Counted from the stretch's first letter, positions 1-9,699 are shown. The stretch is DNA of 64,000 bases from Frateuria defendens (GCF_001182895.1 NZ_LFQR01000042.1:84742-148741), one strand, 5' to 3'. A program made the numbers and translations. The notes: generated from the sequence alone by a model not told the origin.

Positions 1-490
1 CGCCGATCAGCGCGCCCAGCACCTCCTTCAGCCGCGCGCGCTCGGCCTCCTCGTCGATGCGCGCGGAGATGCCCAGCGTCTTCGCGTGCGGCAGCAGCAC
101 CAGGTAGCGCGAGGGAATCGACAGGTGGGTGGAAAGGCGCGCGCCCTTGGTGCCGATGGGGTCCTTCACCACCTGCACCACGATCTCCTGGCCCTCGTGC
201 ACCAGTTCGCTGATCGAGGGCGCGTGGCCGCCGACCGGCGGCTCCACGCCCTCGGCCAGCGGCGGGCGCACGATGTCGGAGGCGTGCAGGAAGGCCGCGC
301 GCTCCAGGCCGATGTCCACGAACACCGCCTGCATGCCCGGCATCACCCGCTGCACGCGGCCCTTGTAGACGTTGCCGACGTAGCCGCGGCGCGAGGCGCG
401 CTCCACGTGCACTTCCTGCAGCATGCCGTTCTCGACGACGCCGACCCGGGTCTCGCGCGGGGTCACATTGATCAGGATCTCTTCGCTCAC
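1..490 (-). CDS. rng: Ribonuclease G, N-terminal part (cut by window edge)
   Basis: RNase G is an endoribonuclease of the RNase E/G family that matures the 5' end of 16S rRNA and takes part in mRNA decay. About 163 residues are visible. They open SEEILINVTPRETRV and run into an S1-type RNA-binding segment with YKGRVQRVMPGMQAVFVDIG. The start is taken as GTG at 490, because it begins the conserved N-terminus and AGGGA lies a few bases upstream; no ATG fits. The catalytic DNase-I-like domain and the zinc-link cysteines lie beyond the left edge. RNase E is the alternative, but the compact N-terminus fits RNase G better. Confidence 0.9.
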   Translation of the reverse strand, partial: MSEEILINVTPRETRVGVVENGMLQEVHVERASRRGYVGNVYKGRVQRVMPGMQAVFVDIGLERAAFLHASDIVRPPLAEGVEPPVGGHAPSISELVHEGQEIVVQVVKDPIGTKGARLSTHLSIPSRYLVLLPHAKTLGISARIDEEAERARLKEVLGALIG

Positions 491-647
491 CGGCGTTCCC
501 TAAGTTAGGCAATCTTTATAGCGGCTGGGCGCGCGGACTGTCGATGCGCGGCGCACAGCGGCACGGCGCCGGATCCGGCCCAAGCCGTTCTGCCGCAAGG
601 GTTCCGCGCGTGCCCCGCGCGGGCGGGCGATCGCTTAAAGTGTGCGC

Positions 648-1334
648 ATGAATGCCACGCCCACCCTGCTCGCCTGGAGCGGCGGCAAGGACTGCCTGAT
701 GGCGCTGGCGCGGCTGCGCGCCGACCCGCGCTGGCACGTCGCCGGCCTGCTCACCACCGTCAACCGCACCCATGCGCGCATCGCCATGCACGGTATTCGC
801 CGCGACGTGCTCGAAGCCCAGGCCGCCGCGCTCGGCCTGCCGCTGCTGGAGGTCGAACTGGAGTGGCCCGGCAGCAACGACGCCTACGAGGCCGCCCACG
901 CCGCCGCGCTGGCCCGGGCGCAGCGGCGCTGGCCGGGCCTGTGCCACTGTGCCTTCGGCGACCTGTTCCTGGAGGACGTGCGCGCCTACCGCGAGCGCCA
1001 GCTCGCCCGCGAAGGTTGGGAGGGCGTGTACCCGCTGTGGGGCGAGGACACCGCCGCGCTGGCGCGCCGCTTCGTCGCCGAGGGCCACCGCGCGGTGCTG
1101 TGCTGCGTGGACACCGAGCAGCTCGACGCCGCCTTCAGTGGCCGCGCGTTCGACGCCGCGCTGCTCGACGCCCTGCCTGCCGGCGTCGACCCCTGCGGCG
1201 AGCGCGGCGAGTTCCACACGCTGAGCCATGCCGGGCCGCTGTTCCGCACGCCGCTCGCCCTGCGCCGCGGCGAATCGGTGCTGCGCGAGGGCCGTTTCCA
1301 GTACACCGATTTCCTGCTCGACGATGCCGCCTGA
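648..1334 (+). CDS. PP-loop ATPase, diphthine-ammonia ligase-like (ATP_bind_4)
   Basis: The 228-residue protein starts near-immediately with the PP-loop signature LAWSGGKDCLMAL (about residues 8-20), which binds ATP in the adenine nucleotide alpha-hydrolase superfamily. The rest, including GDLFLEDVRAYRE and a closing GEFHTL segment, matches the DUF71/ATP_bind_4 group. Eukaryotic members amidate diphthine on EF2. Bacteria lack diphthamide, so the substrate here is unknown, and amide-bond formation by adenylation is only inferred. ATG at 648 is preferred over GTG at 642, two codons earlier. The gene overlaps the next one by 11 bases, so the two are probably translated from one message. Confidence 0.8.
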   Translation: MNATPTLLAWSGGKDCLMALARLRADPRWHVAGLLTTVNRTHARIAMHGIRRDVLEAQAAALGLPLLEVELEWPGSNDAYEAAHAAALARAQRRWPGLCHCAFGDLFLEDVRAYRERQLAREGWEGVYPLWGEDTAALARRFVAEGHRAVLCCVDTEQLDAAFSGRAFDAALLDALPAGVDPCGERGEFHTLSHAGPLFRTPLALRRGESVLREGRFQYTDFLLDDAA

Positions 1335-1854
1335 AGCCGCGACACCGATCCTCCCCGACGTGCTGCAACCGGGCCTGGCGCTGGTGTTCTGCGGCACCGC
1401 GGCCGGCAAACGCTCCGCCGCCGAGGGCGCCTACTACGCCCACCCCGGCAACCTGTTCTGGCGCGCGCTGGCCGAGACCGGCCTCACCCCGCGCCGCTTC
1501 GCGCCCGCCGAATACCCGCTGCTGCCCGGCCTGGGCATCGGCCTCACCGACGTCGCCAAGCGCCACAGCGGCAACGACGACGAGCTGCCGCGCGATGCTT
1601 TCGACGCTCCCGCGCTGCAGGCCAAGATCGCGCGCCATGCCCCGCGCCTGCTCGCCTTCACCAGCAAGAACGCCGCCCGCGCCGCGCTGGGCCGCGCGGT
1701 CCACTACGGCCTGCAGGCCGAGCGCCTGGGTGCGACGCAGTTGTTCGTGCTGCCTTCGCCGTCCGGGCAGGCGCGCGGGCGCTGGGACCTCGCGCCGTGG
1801 CAGCGCCTGGCGGCGCTTTACCGGCACGAGCGCGGACCCACGCCGGGCGGCTGA
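1324..1854 (+). CDS. mug: G:U/G:T mismatch-specific uracil/thymine DNA glycosylase
   Basis: The 176-residue protein is the length expected for Mug. It carries the signatures VFCGTAAGKRSAAEGAYYA and HPGNLFWRALAETGLTPR in the first third, where the family active-site loop lies, and a C-terminal VLPSPSGQARG that resembles the DNA-intercalation motif. Mug removes uracil, thymine or ethenocytosine opposite G in base-excision repair. ATG at 1324 is chosen over upstream in-frame starts because they lie inside the preceding gene and precede no family homology. The open frame shares 11 bases with the PP-loop gene. It ends 15 bases from the convergent arsH stop. Confidence 0.9.
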   Translation: MPPEAATPILPDVLQPGLALVFCGTAAGKRSAAEGAYYAHPGNLFWRALAETGLTPRRFAPAEYPLLPGLGIGLTDVAKRHSGNDDELPRDAFDAPALQAKIARHAPRLLAFTSKNAARAALGRAVHYGLQAERLGATQLFVLPSPSGQARGRWDLAPWQRLAALYRHERGPTPGG

Positions 1855-1869
1855 ATACGCCGCCTCCGA

Positions 1870-2697
1870 TCAGCACGCCCCGCCGGCGCAACAGGGCGCG
1901 CGCACGCCGGCCGGTGCGGCTGGCCTCGCATCGTCGGCATCGCCGGCGGCAGCGACCGATTCCACCACCGGCGTGGCAGTCGCCTCGGTCGTCGCGTCCG
2001 CCGCCAGCGCGTGCGCCGCAGCCGCCTCCTTGCGCTCGCTGTAGCGATCGACTAGGTAGTCACGGCGGTCGCGCAGCAGCAGGGTGAACTTGACCAGCTC
2101 CTCCATCACGTCCACCACGCGGTCGTAGAAGGGCGAGGGCTTCATGCGCCCGTCCTCGCCGAACTCCTGCCACGCCTTGGCCACCGAGGACTGGTTGGGG
2201 ATCGTCACCATGCGCATCCAGCGCCCGAGCACGCGCAGCGTGTTGACCACGTTGAAGGACTGCGAGCCGCCGCAGACCTGCATCACCGCCAGCGTGCGGC
2301 CCTGGGTGGGGCGCACGCTGCCGTCCTCCAGCGGCAGCCAGTCGATCTGGTTCTTGAACACGCCGGTCACCGCGCCGTGCCGCTCCGGGCTCACCCACAC
2401 CTGCCCTTCGGACCACCGCGACAGCGCGCGCAGCTCCTGCACCTTCGGATGGCTGGCCGGCACGCTGTCGAGCAGCGGCAGGCCGTGCGGATCGAACACC
2501 CGCGTCTCGGCGCCCAGCCGGCGCAGGATGCGCTCGGCCTCCAGCGCCAGCTTGCGGCTGAAGGACGGCGGCCGCAGCGAACCGTACAGCAGCAGGATGC
2601 GCGGCGGATGGCCGCCGCTCGCAGGGCGCTCCAGCCTGGCGAGGCTGGGCGCGTCCAGCAGGTCGGCGGCGAGATTGGGCAGGTCGGGGTGGGGCAT
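1870..2697 (-). CDS. arsH: ArsH, NADPH-dependent FMN reductase / organoarsenical oxidase
   Basis: ArsH is a flavodoxin-like FMN enzyme that uses NADPH. Family members oxidise trivalent organoarsenicals, and some reduce quinones or azo dyes. The protein has 275 residues. The FMN-binding loop [20 protein letters not shown] lies near residues 36-55, and the typical core [20 protein letters not shown] and [11 protein letters not shown] follow. After SERKE, where many homologues end, there is an Ala/Thr-rich linker of about 40 residues and a terminal APCCAGGAC with three cysteines. That tail is unusual and may bind As(III); this is inference. The gene is divergent from arsC-acr3-arsR and shares its 73-base control region. 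Confidence 0.93.
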   Translation of the reverse strand: MPHPDLPNLAADLLDAPSLARLERPASGGHPPRILLLYGSLRPPSFSRKLALEAERILRRLGAETRVFDPHGLPLLDSVPASHPKVQELRALSRWSEGQVWVSPERHGAVTGVFKNQIDWLPLEDGSVRPTQGRTLAVMQVCGGSQSFNVVNTLRVLGRWMRMVTIPNQSSVAKAWQEFGEDGRMKPSPFYDRVVDVMEELVKFTLLLRDRRDYLVDRYSERKEAAAAHALAADATTEATATPVVESVAAAGDADDARPAAPAGVRAPCCAGGAC

Positions 2698-2717
2698 GGC
2701 GAATCCCGTTGCGGCGG

Positions 2718-2746
2718 TCGAATAATTCGACCATTATGGAAATATG
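2718..2746. promoter_or_regulatory. Putative ArsR operator between arsH and arsC
   Basis: Two adjoining palindromes lie in the short divergent spacer. TCGAAT-A-ATTCGA (2718-2730) has perfect 6-bp arms around one base. CCAT-T-ATGG (2731-2739) follows directly, and a further ATGG at 2743-2746 repeats the right arm. The AT-rich sequence contrasts with its GC-rich surroundings. ArsR/SmtB proteins bind such imperfect AT-rich dyads over the promoter. Control of both arsH and arsC-acr3-arsR by the local ArsR is an inference. Confidence 0.55.
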
Positions 2747-2770
2747 GAAGTCAACCATCGGACATCGCCC

Positions 2771-3289
2771 ATGCCTCCCTGCCGCATCCTCTTCGTCTGC
2801 ACCGGCAATTCGGCCCGCAGCATCCTTTCCGAGGCCACGCTCAACCATCTCGGCCACGGCCGCTTCGAGGCCCACAGCGCCGGCAGCCGCCCCACCGGCC
2901 GGGTGAACCCCCACGCGCTGGCGACGCTGGCGGCCGCGGGCATCCCCACCGAAGGCCTGTCGAGCAAGTCCTGGGACCGCTTCACCGAAGGCAGCGGGAC
3001 ACCGCTGGACATCGTCGTCACCGTCTGCGACAGCGCCGCCAGCGAACCGTGCCCGGTGCTGTTCGGCGACTTCGTGCGCAGCCACTGGGGCCTGCCTGAC
3101 CCGGCGGCCGCGACCGGCGACGCGGCGGCGATCGACGCCACGTTCCGGCAGGCCCACGCGCTGATCACGCGCCGCCTGCAGGCGCTGCTGGCGCTGCCGG
3201 TCGAGCGCATGCCGAAGGACGCCTTGCGGCGCGCGCTGGACGAGATCGGCACCCTCGGCGCCGGCGACAACGACGCGAAGCCGGCATGA
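2771..3289 (+). CDS. arsC: Arsenate reductase, low-molecular-weight phosphatase type
   Basis: ArsC reduces As(V) to As(III) in the cytoplasm for export. The phosphatase P-loop CTGNSAR (C10 to R16) and the redox pair C86 and C94 in VTVCDSAASEPC identify the thioredoxin-coupled class rather than the glutaredoxin-coupled plasmid R773 class. With ATG at 2771 the protein has 172 residues and opens MPPCRILFVC, as homologues do. An in-frame ATG at 2744 would add nine residues and overlap the putative operator, so it is less likely. The last four bases overlap the acr3 start (ATGA), which indicates translational coupling. Confidence 0.93.
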   Translation: MPPCRILFVCTGNSARSILSEATLNHLGHGRFEAHSAGSRPTGRVNPHALATLAAAGIPTEGLSSKSWDRFTEGSGTPLDIVVTVCDSAASEPCPVLFGDFVRSHWGLPDPAAATGDAAAIDATFRQAHALITRRLQALLALPVERMPKDALRRALDEIGTLGAGDNDAKPA

Positions 3290-4368
3290 GCGCGGCGACG
3301 GCGCCCCGCATCGGCTTCGTCGAGCGCTACCTCAGCGCCTGGGCGGCGCTGTGCATCGTGGCCGGCGCAGGGCTCGGCTATCTGCTGCCGGACGGCTTCG
3401 CCAGGCTCGGCCGGATGGAGGTCGCCAAGGTCAACCTGCCGGTGGCCGCGCTGATCTGGCTGATGATCGTGCCGATGCTGCTCCGGATCGACTTCGCCGC
3501 GCTCGCCGGCGTGCGGCGCCAGTGGCGGGGCATCGGCATCACGCTGTTCGTCAATTGGGCGGTCAAGCCGTTCTCGATGGCCCTGCTCGGCTGGCTGTTC
3601 GTCCGCCACCTGTTCGCCGCCTGGCTGCCCGCCGGGGAGCTCGACGCCTACGTGGCCGGGCTGGTGTTGCTGGCCGCCGCACCGTGCACGGCGATGGTGT
3701 TCGTGTGGAGCCGCCTCTGCGGCGGCGAGCCGGCCTTCACGCTGAGCCAGGTCGCGCTCAACGACGCGATCATGGTGGTGGCCTTCGCGCCCATCGTGGG
3801 CCTGCTGCTGGGGCTCTCGGCGATCACCGTGCCGTGGGCCACGCTGCTGCTGTCGGTGGGGCTCTACATCGTGGCGCCGGTGCTCGCCAGCGCGGTCCTG
3901 CGCCGCGCGGTGCTCGCGCACGGCGGCCCGCTGGCGCTCCGGCGGCTGCTCGACCGGCTGGGCCCGGTGTCGCTGGCCGCCCTGCTGCTGACCCTGGTGC
4001 TGCTGTTCGGCTTCCAGGGCCGTCAGCTCGTGGCGCAGCCGCTGGTGATCGCGCTGCTGGCGGTACCGATCCTGATCCAGGTCTACTTCACCTCCGGCCT
4101 GGCCTACCTGCTCAACCGCGCTGCCGGCGTGCCCCATGCGGTGGCCGCGCCCTCGGCGCTGATCGGCGCCAGCAACTTCTTCGAGCTGGCGGTTGCCACC
4201 GCGGTGGGCCTGTTCGGCGTGCACTCGGGCGCCGCCCTGACCACCGTGGTGGGCGTGCTGATCGAGGTGCCGGTGATGCTGTCGGTCGTGCGCCTCGCCG
4301 TCGCCAGCCGGGGCTGGTACGAGGCCGGCGCGGCCCGGACGGGCGGGCGCGGCGACCTCGTACACTGA
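3286..4368 (+). CDS. acr3: ACR3-family arsenite efflux permease
   Basis: This 360-residue protein of about ten hydrophobic segments belongs to the ACR3 branch of the BART/BASS transporter superfamily. It exports As(OH)3 across the inner membrane using the proton gradient. The family signature AAPCTAMVFVWSRLCGG carries the essential cysteine at residue 134. A second conserved element, IGASNFFELAVATA, supplies the glutamate in the second half. It is unrelated to the ArsB antiporter, although annotations often use that name. It overlaps arsC by four bases and is followed 26 bases later by arsR, so all three are probably one transcript. Confidence 0.95.
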   Translation: MSAATAPRIGFVERYLSAWAALCIVAGAGLGYLLPDGFARLGRMEVAKVNLPVAALIWLMIVPMLLRIDFAALAGVRRQWRGIGITLFVNWAVKPFSMALLGWLFVRHLFAAWLPAGELDAYVAGLVLLAAAPCTAMVFVWSRLCGGEPAFTLSQVALNDAIMVVAFAPIVGLLLGLSAITVPWATLLLSVGLYIVAPVLASAVLRRAVLAHGGPLALRRLLDRLGPVSLAALLLTLVLLFGFQGRQLVAQPLVIALLAVPILIQVYFTSGLAYLLNRAAGVPHAVAAPSALIGASNFFELAVATAVGLFGVHSGAALTTVVGVLIEVPVMLSVVRLAVASRGWYEAGAARTGGRGDLVH

Positions 4369-4394
4369 CGCCGCCACTCTCCAGGGCCCATCGC

Positions 4395-4799
4395 ATGCAG
4401 ACCAAGCAAGCCATCGCCATCCTCGCCGCGCTCGCCCAGGAATCCCGGCTGGCCGTGTACCGCCTGCTGATCGAGCACGCGCCCGACGGCCTGGCCGCCA
4501 GTGCGATCGCCGAGCGCCTCGGGCTGGCCAATGCCACGCTCTCCTTCCACCTGAAGGAGCTGCAGCACGCCGGGCTCATCGTCGGCCGCCAGCAGGGACG
4601 CTTCATCTACTACGCGCCGGTGCTGGACACGATGGACGCGCTGGTCGGCTTCCTCACCGAGAACTGCTGCGGCGGCAGCGGCGCATCGTGCGCCACGCCC
4701 CGGGCCTGTGCGCCGGCAACGCAGCGCGCTTCGACCAAGACCCGGGCCGCCGAGCCTGCGCCGCGAACGAGGCGCGCTGCGCGCGCGATCGAGCGCTGA
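4395..4799 (+). CDS. arsR: ArsR-family As(III)-responsive repressor
   Basis: The 134-residue protein has the ArsR/SmtB winged helix, with ANATLSFHLKELQHAGLIVG at about residues 46-65 as recognition helix and wing. It lacks the ELCVCDL sensor of R773 ArsR. Instead, cysteines C91, C92, C99 and C105 sit after the last helix (ENCCGGSGASC), a C-terminal As(III) site as in other family subgroups. The ATG at 4395 is the only start that leaves the fold intact; the open frame extends far upstream but is out of frame with acr3. Being last in the operon, arsR would autoregulate through the operator before arsC. Confidence 0.92.
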   Translation: MQTKQAIAILAALAQESRLAVYRLLIEHAPDGLAASAIAERLGLANATLSFHLKELQHAGLIVGRQQGRFIYYAPVLDTMDALVGFLTENCCGGSGASCATPRACAPATQRASTKTRAAEPAPRTRRAARAIER

Positions 4800-4816
4800 G
4801 CCCGCGGACGCCAATG

Positions 4817-4840
4817 AAAAGGCCGCGCGATGCGCGGCCT
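4817..4840 (-). terminator. Rho-independent terminator for the cytochrome operon
   Basis: GGCCGCGC (4821-4828), loop GAT and GCGCGGCC (4832-4839) form a perfect 8-bp stem. The AAAA at 4817-4820 reads as a U run on the minus strand, so it fits termination of the cytochrome transcript. It may also stop the converging ars transcript, although the plus-strand U run is only two bases. Confidence 0.75.
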
Positions 4841-4865
4841 TCCCGTCATCGGAAACGCCGCCGCT

Positions 4866-6170
4866 TCAGAGCGGCACGCCGTGGTACTTCGCGACCTGCG
4901 CCGGCGACACCGCCGAGGCGCGGTTGCCCCAGCTGCGGCGGATGTAGGTGGCGAGCGCGGCGATCTCGCGGTCGGTGAGGCGCTGGCCGAACGGCGGCAT
5001 CGAGTACGGGCGCGGGTTGCCGTCGGTGGAGGGCGCCACGGCGCCGGCCTGGATGATGCGGATCACGTTCATGCTGTTGCCGGCGGTGACCGAGCCGTTG
5101 CCGGCCAGCGGCGGATAGGCCAGGCCCGAGCCCTCGCCGTTGGGCTGGTGGCAGTCGGCGCACTCCTTGCGGTAGAGCGCCTCGCCCTCGGCCATCAGCT
5201 GCTCGGTCTCGGCCGCGTTCACCGCGATGCTCACCAGCTCCGGCGGCTCCTTCGTGGGCACGGTCTTGACGTAGGTGGCGATCGCCTTGGCGTCCGTCGC
5301 GGTCAGGTATTGCAGGCTGTGGAACACGGCGTCGGCCATCGGGCCGTAGGCCGCGCCCTTGGGCGAGACGCCGGTGCGCAGCAGCGCGGCGATGTCCTCC
5401 ACGCTCCACTGCGCCAGGCCCTCCTGGTTGAGCGCCGGGCCGTACCAGCCCTGGCCCACCACTTCGCCGCCGGAGAGGTAGCGCGAGGCCGGCAGCGAGG
5501 CCAGCGGGCCGCGGCCCGAGTGGCACATGTTGCAGTGGCCGAGGCCGTCCACCAGATATTTGCCGCGGTTCCACTCCGCCCCCTGCGACGGGTCGGGCCG
5601 GAATTCGGCGGGTCGGAAATACAGCATACGCCAGCCCAGCACCGCGAAGCGCATGTTGAAGGGGAACGGCATGCGGTTCTGCGAATTCGGCTGCGAGGAC
5701 GCCGGCCGCGACATCAGGTAGGCGAAGATGGCGTCGCTGTCCTCGCGGCTCAGGTTGGTGAAGTTGGTGAACGGGAAGGCCGGGTACAGGAAACCGCGCG
5801 GGGACACGCCGTAGTGCATCACGCGCCAGAAGTCGTCGGCAGTCCAGCTGCCGATACCGTTGTTCTTGTCGGGCGTGATGTTGGTGGAATACAGCGTGCC
5901 GAACGGCGTGACGAACTCCAGGCCGCCGGCGTAGAGGTCGCCGCGCGGCACCGTGTGGCAGGCCACGCAGTCGCCGGCCAGCGCGAGATAGCGCCCGCGC
6001 GCGATCAGCGCCGGATCCTTGAGGTTGACCGGGCTGCCCGACCCCACCCGCGAGGCGATGAGGGTCGGCAGGCCGCCCTGGCGCACGAACAGCCACGCCG
6101 CGACGATGAGGCCCGCCAGCACGATCGCCAGCAAAGGCCACAGCCAGTAACGCTTCGATGACTTGCTCAT
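4866..6170 (-). CDS. Membrane-anchored triheme cytochrome c (dehydrogenase cytochrome-subunit type)
   Basis: The 434-residue protein has one N-terminal membrane segment (about residues 8-29) and three heme-binding motifs: CVACH (68-72), CNMCH (213-217) and CADCH (337-341). Domain spacing and length match the cytochrome subunits of alcohol and gluconate-type dehydrogenases, which pass electrons from a periplasmic flavin or PQQ enzyme to quinone or oxidase. No dehydrogenase subunit is visible nearby, so the electron donor is unknown. ATG at 6170 is preceded by GGGG. The upstream gene is a diheme cytochrome in the same direction, now 277 bases away because of the inserted element at 6183-6447. 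Confidence 0.88.
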   Translation of the reverse strand: MSKSSKRYWLWPLLAIVLAGLIVAAWLFVRQGGLPTLIASRVGSGSPVNLKDPALIARGRYLALAGDCVACHTVPRGDLYAGGLEFVTPFGTLYSTNITPDKNNGIGSWTADDFWRVMHYGVSPRGFLYPAFPFTNFTNLSREDSDAIFAYLMSRPASSQPNSQNRMPFPFNMRFAVLGWRMLYFRPAEFRPDPSQGAEWNRGKYLVDGLGHCNMCHSGRGPLASLPASRYLSGGEVVGQGWYGPALNQEGLAQWSVEDIAALLRTGVSPKGAAYGPMADAVFHSLQYLTATDAKAIATYVKTVPTKEPPELVSIAVNAAETEQLMAEGEALYRKECADCHQPNGEGSGLAYPPLAGNGSVTAGNSMNVIRIIQAGAVAPSTDGNPRPYSMPPFGQRLTDREIAALATYIRRSWGNRASAVSPAQVAKYHGVPL

Positions 6171-6182
6171 GCGCGCCCCTTA

Positions 6183-6447
6183 GAGCCTGTTCATGACCTC
6201 CCAGTACCCCGCGCCGGGAGCTGTTTGCGCGCAGGGCAAGGAAGAACGAAGGAGTGGACGTCCGTCCACGACTGAGTGATGACGCCGCCCTGCGGGCAAG
6301 CAGACCCGGCCCTGCGGGTTGCTTCGCTGTGGCCGCCAGGTGGTGGTACGTCGCGCCGGGCAGGCTGGCTGCCTGGCCAAGCGGCGCGCTGCCGCCTGGC
6401 GGCCACAGCGAAGCAACGCGGGGCACTGGGAGGCCATGAACAGGCTC
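6183..6447. mobile_element. MITE-like element with 31-bp terminal inverted repeats and TTA target duplication
   Basis: The ends, GAGCCTGTTCATG on the left and its complement on the right, are inverted repeats of about 31 bp (6183-6213 and 6417-6447) with two mismatches. Inside lie two nested hairpins: an imperfect one around 6220-6310, and a perfect 23-bp inverted repeat (6318-6340 with 6395-6417). TTA flanks both ends (6180-6182, 6448-6450), which fits a 3-bp duplication. It encodes nothing credible. IS5-family elements often have GAGCCTGTT-like ends and short TNA duplications, so mobilisation by such a transposase is plausible but inferred. It separates two cytochrome genes. Confidence 0.75.
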
Positions 6448-7221
6448 TTACTGCTGCATGCTGCCGCAGACCAGCGGCAGCTTCTGGGTGGCGGAAGCCG
6501 GCTCGGCCTGGAGCGTGTCGCTGCCCGGACGCGAAGCGATCCAGATGCCCACGGCCTCGATGTCGGCGGTGCTCAACCGGTCCACCACCTCGTGCATGCA
6601 GTCCGGCGCCACCGCCTGGCGCGCGCCGTTCTTCCAGCCGCCGAGCTGCGCGGTGAGGTAGCTGCGCGACATGCCGACCAGTCGCGGGATGGCCGGGTCG
6701 CGGCCTTCCAGCCGGGTACCGTGGCAGGCCGCGCAGGCCGGCACGCCGAGCTGCGCGTCGCCCTGCTCCACCAGCGCCTGGCCGCGCTGCAGCACCGCGG
6801 GCGCGATGCCCTCGGTGGAGGCCGGCGGCTCGTAGTGCGGCGCCTGCCTGGCGTAGTAGTCGGCCACCTCGCGCATGTAGGCGTCGTCCATGAAGCGCAC
6901 CAGGTAGACCATCTGCGTGTAGCGCCGCTGGCCGTCCTTGAAGGCCTTGAGCTGGTGGTAGAGGTAATCCGCCGATTTGCCTGACAGGCGCGGATAGAAC
7001 TGGTTGTAGGCCACGCCCTCGCCGTGCACGCCATGGCAGGCCGCGCAGCCCATCAGGCGCTGCTCCATGGTGTCGGGCACCTCGGCCGCCACGGCCTTGC
7101 CGCCGGCGCCGAAGACGCCCAGGATGGCGACGATCAGCCAGGCGGCCCAGGACTCCGGCCGGCCGGGACGACGTGTAGGGGATGCAGCGCGCGCAGCGTG
7201 GGGAAGCTGGGTCGTTTCCAT
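6448..7221 (-). CDS. Exported or membrane-anchored diheme cytochrome c
   Basis: With ATG at 7221 the protein has 257 residues, an N-terminal hydrophobic segment (about 26-40) and two c-type heme motifs, CAACH (59-63) and CAACH (163-167), each followed by GxxxxG as in cytochrome c4-like di-domain proteins. GGAG lies six to nine bases before this ATG. A longer frame from 7308 is rejected because it puts coding sequence before the signal segment. The stop codon TAA (6450-6448) is also the target duplication of the adjoining element. It probably forms an electron-transfer pair with the triheme protein downstream; the partner dehydrogenase is not visible. Confidence 0.85.
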   Translation of the reverse strand: METTQLPHAARAASPTRRPGRPESWAAWLIVAILGVFGAGGKAVAAEVPDTMEQRLMGCAACHGVHGEGVAYNQFYPRLSGKSADYLYHQLKAFKDGQRRYTQMVYLVRFMDDAYMREVADYYARQAPHYEPPASTEGIAPAVLQRGQALVEQGDAQLGVPACAACHGTRLEGRDPAIPRLVGMSRSYLTAQLGGWKNGARQAVAPDCMHEVVDRLSTADIEAVGIWIASRPGSDTLQAEPASATQKLPLVCGSMQQ

Positions 7222-7325
7222 GCGGCTCCATTCGGAAAGCAAGGCCTCGGGAGGCGAGGCGTGGCACCACGGACAACAACGCTTGCCGCAACATCTTGTC
7301 GCAGCCATCGCAAAGGATCAATCAC

Positions 7326-8951
<1,626 letters not shown>

Positions 8952-9024
8952 GGCACAGGAACCTCGCCCGCGGGCGCGGATCCATCGTGGAACGCGCCCA
9001 CCCTTCAAGCCCAAGGACCGCCCC

Positions 9025-9699
9025 ATGCACGCGATCAGGAACCTCCTCGCCCGGAACAAGGGCTTCCTCGCCTTCATGCTCTGCATGTTCATGTTCCGCA
9101 GCGCGCTGGCGGACTGGAACGTGGTGCCCACCGGCTCGATGCAGCCGACCATCCGCATCGGCGACCGCATCGTGGTGAACCGCGCGGCCTACGACGTGCG
9201 CGTGCCGTTCACCCACGTCTCGCTGTGGCAGCTGGGCGACCCGCAGCGCGGCGACATCGTGGTGGTCGACTCCAGCGCGGCCGGGGAGCGGTTGGTGAAG
9301 CGGGTGATCGGCCTGCCCGGCGACACCGTGGCGCTGCGCGGCAACGTGCTCTACGTCAACGGCCGCGCCGCGCGCTACCGGCCGGCCACGGCCGACGGCA
9401 TCCGCGACGACCTGCGCGACCCAGCCGTCTACGCCATCGAAGCGCTGGACGGCATGCGCCACCGCGTGCGCCTCTCGCGCTACGCCCCCAGCCCGGTCAG
9501 CCACTACGGCCCGGTGACGGTGCCCACCGGCCGCTACCTGCTGCTCGGCGACGACCGCGACGACAGCCTGGACTCGCGCTACTTCGGCGCCGTGCCGCGC
9601 CGCGAGATCGTGGGGCGGGCGCGCTACGTGGCCGTCTCGCTCGACCCGGCCCACCACTACCTGCCGCGCCCCGGACGCCTCGCCGCCCCCTTGGACTGA
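9025..9699 (+). CDS. lepB: Signal peptidase I, short form
   Basis: Signal peptidase I removes signal peptides from Sec-exported proteins at the outer face of the inner membrane. The catalytic serine is S38 in VPTGSMQPT, and the general-base lysine is K92 in ERLVKRVIGLPGD. LLLGDDRDDSLDSRYFG near the C-terminus is the family box E. At 224 residues with one N-terminal membrane segment (about 14-29), it is much shorter than E. coli LepB (324, two segments), and it has no lepA neighbour. It is therefore probably an accessory paralogue. It lies just after an exported amidase, but whether they are functionally linked is unknown. Confidence 0.9.
   Translation: MHAIRNLLARNKGFLAFMLCMFMFRSALADWNVVPTGSMQPTIRIGDRIVVNRAAYDVRVPFTHVSLWQLGDPQRGDIVVVDSSAAGERLVKRVIGLPGDTVALRGNVLYVNGRAARYRPATADGIRDDLRDPAVYAIEALDGMRHRVRLSRYAPSPVSHYGPVTVPTGRYLLLGDDRDDSLDSRYFGAVPRREIVGRARYVAVSLDPAHHYLPRPGRLAAPLD

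Noticed and set aside
6183..6447. A short coding gene inside the element between the cytochromes
   Set aside because: The open frames there are built from the inverted repeats, lack ribosome sites and have no family resemblance.
7222..7308. An N-terminal extension of the diheme cytochrome that contains CPWCH, as if a third heme site
   Set aside because: It precedes the signal segment, would be cytoplasmic, and the ribosome site supports ATG at 7221.
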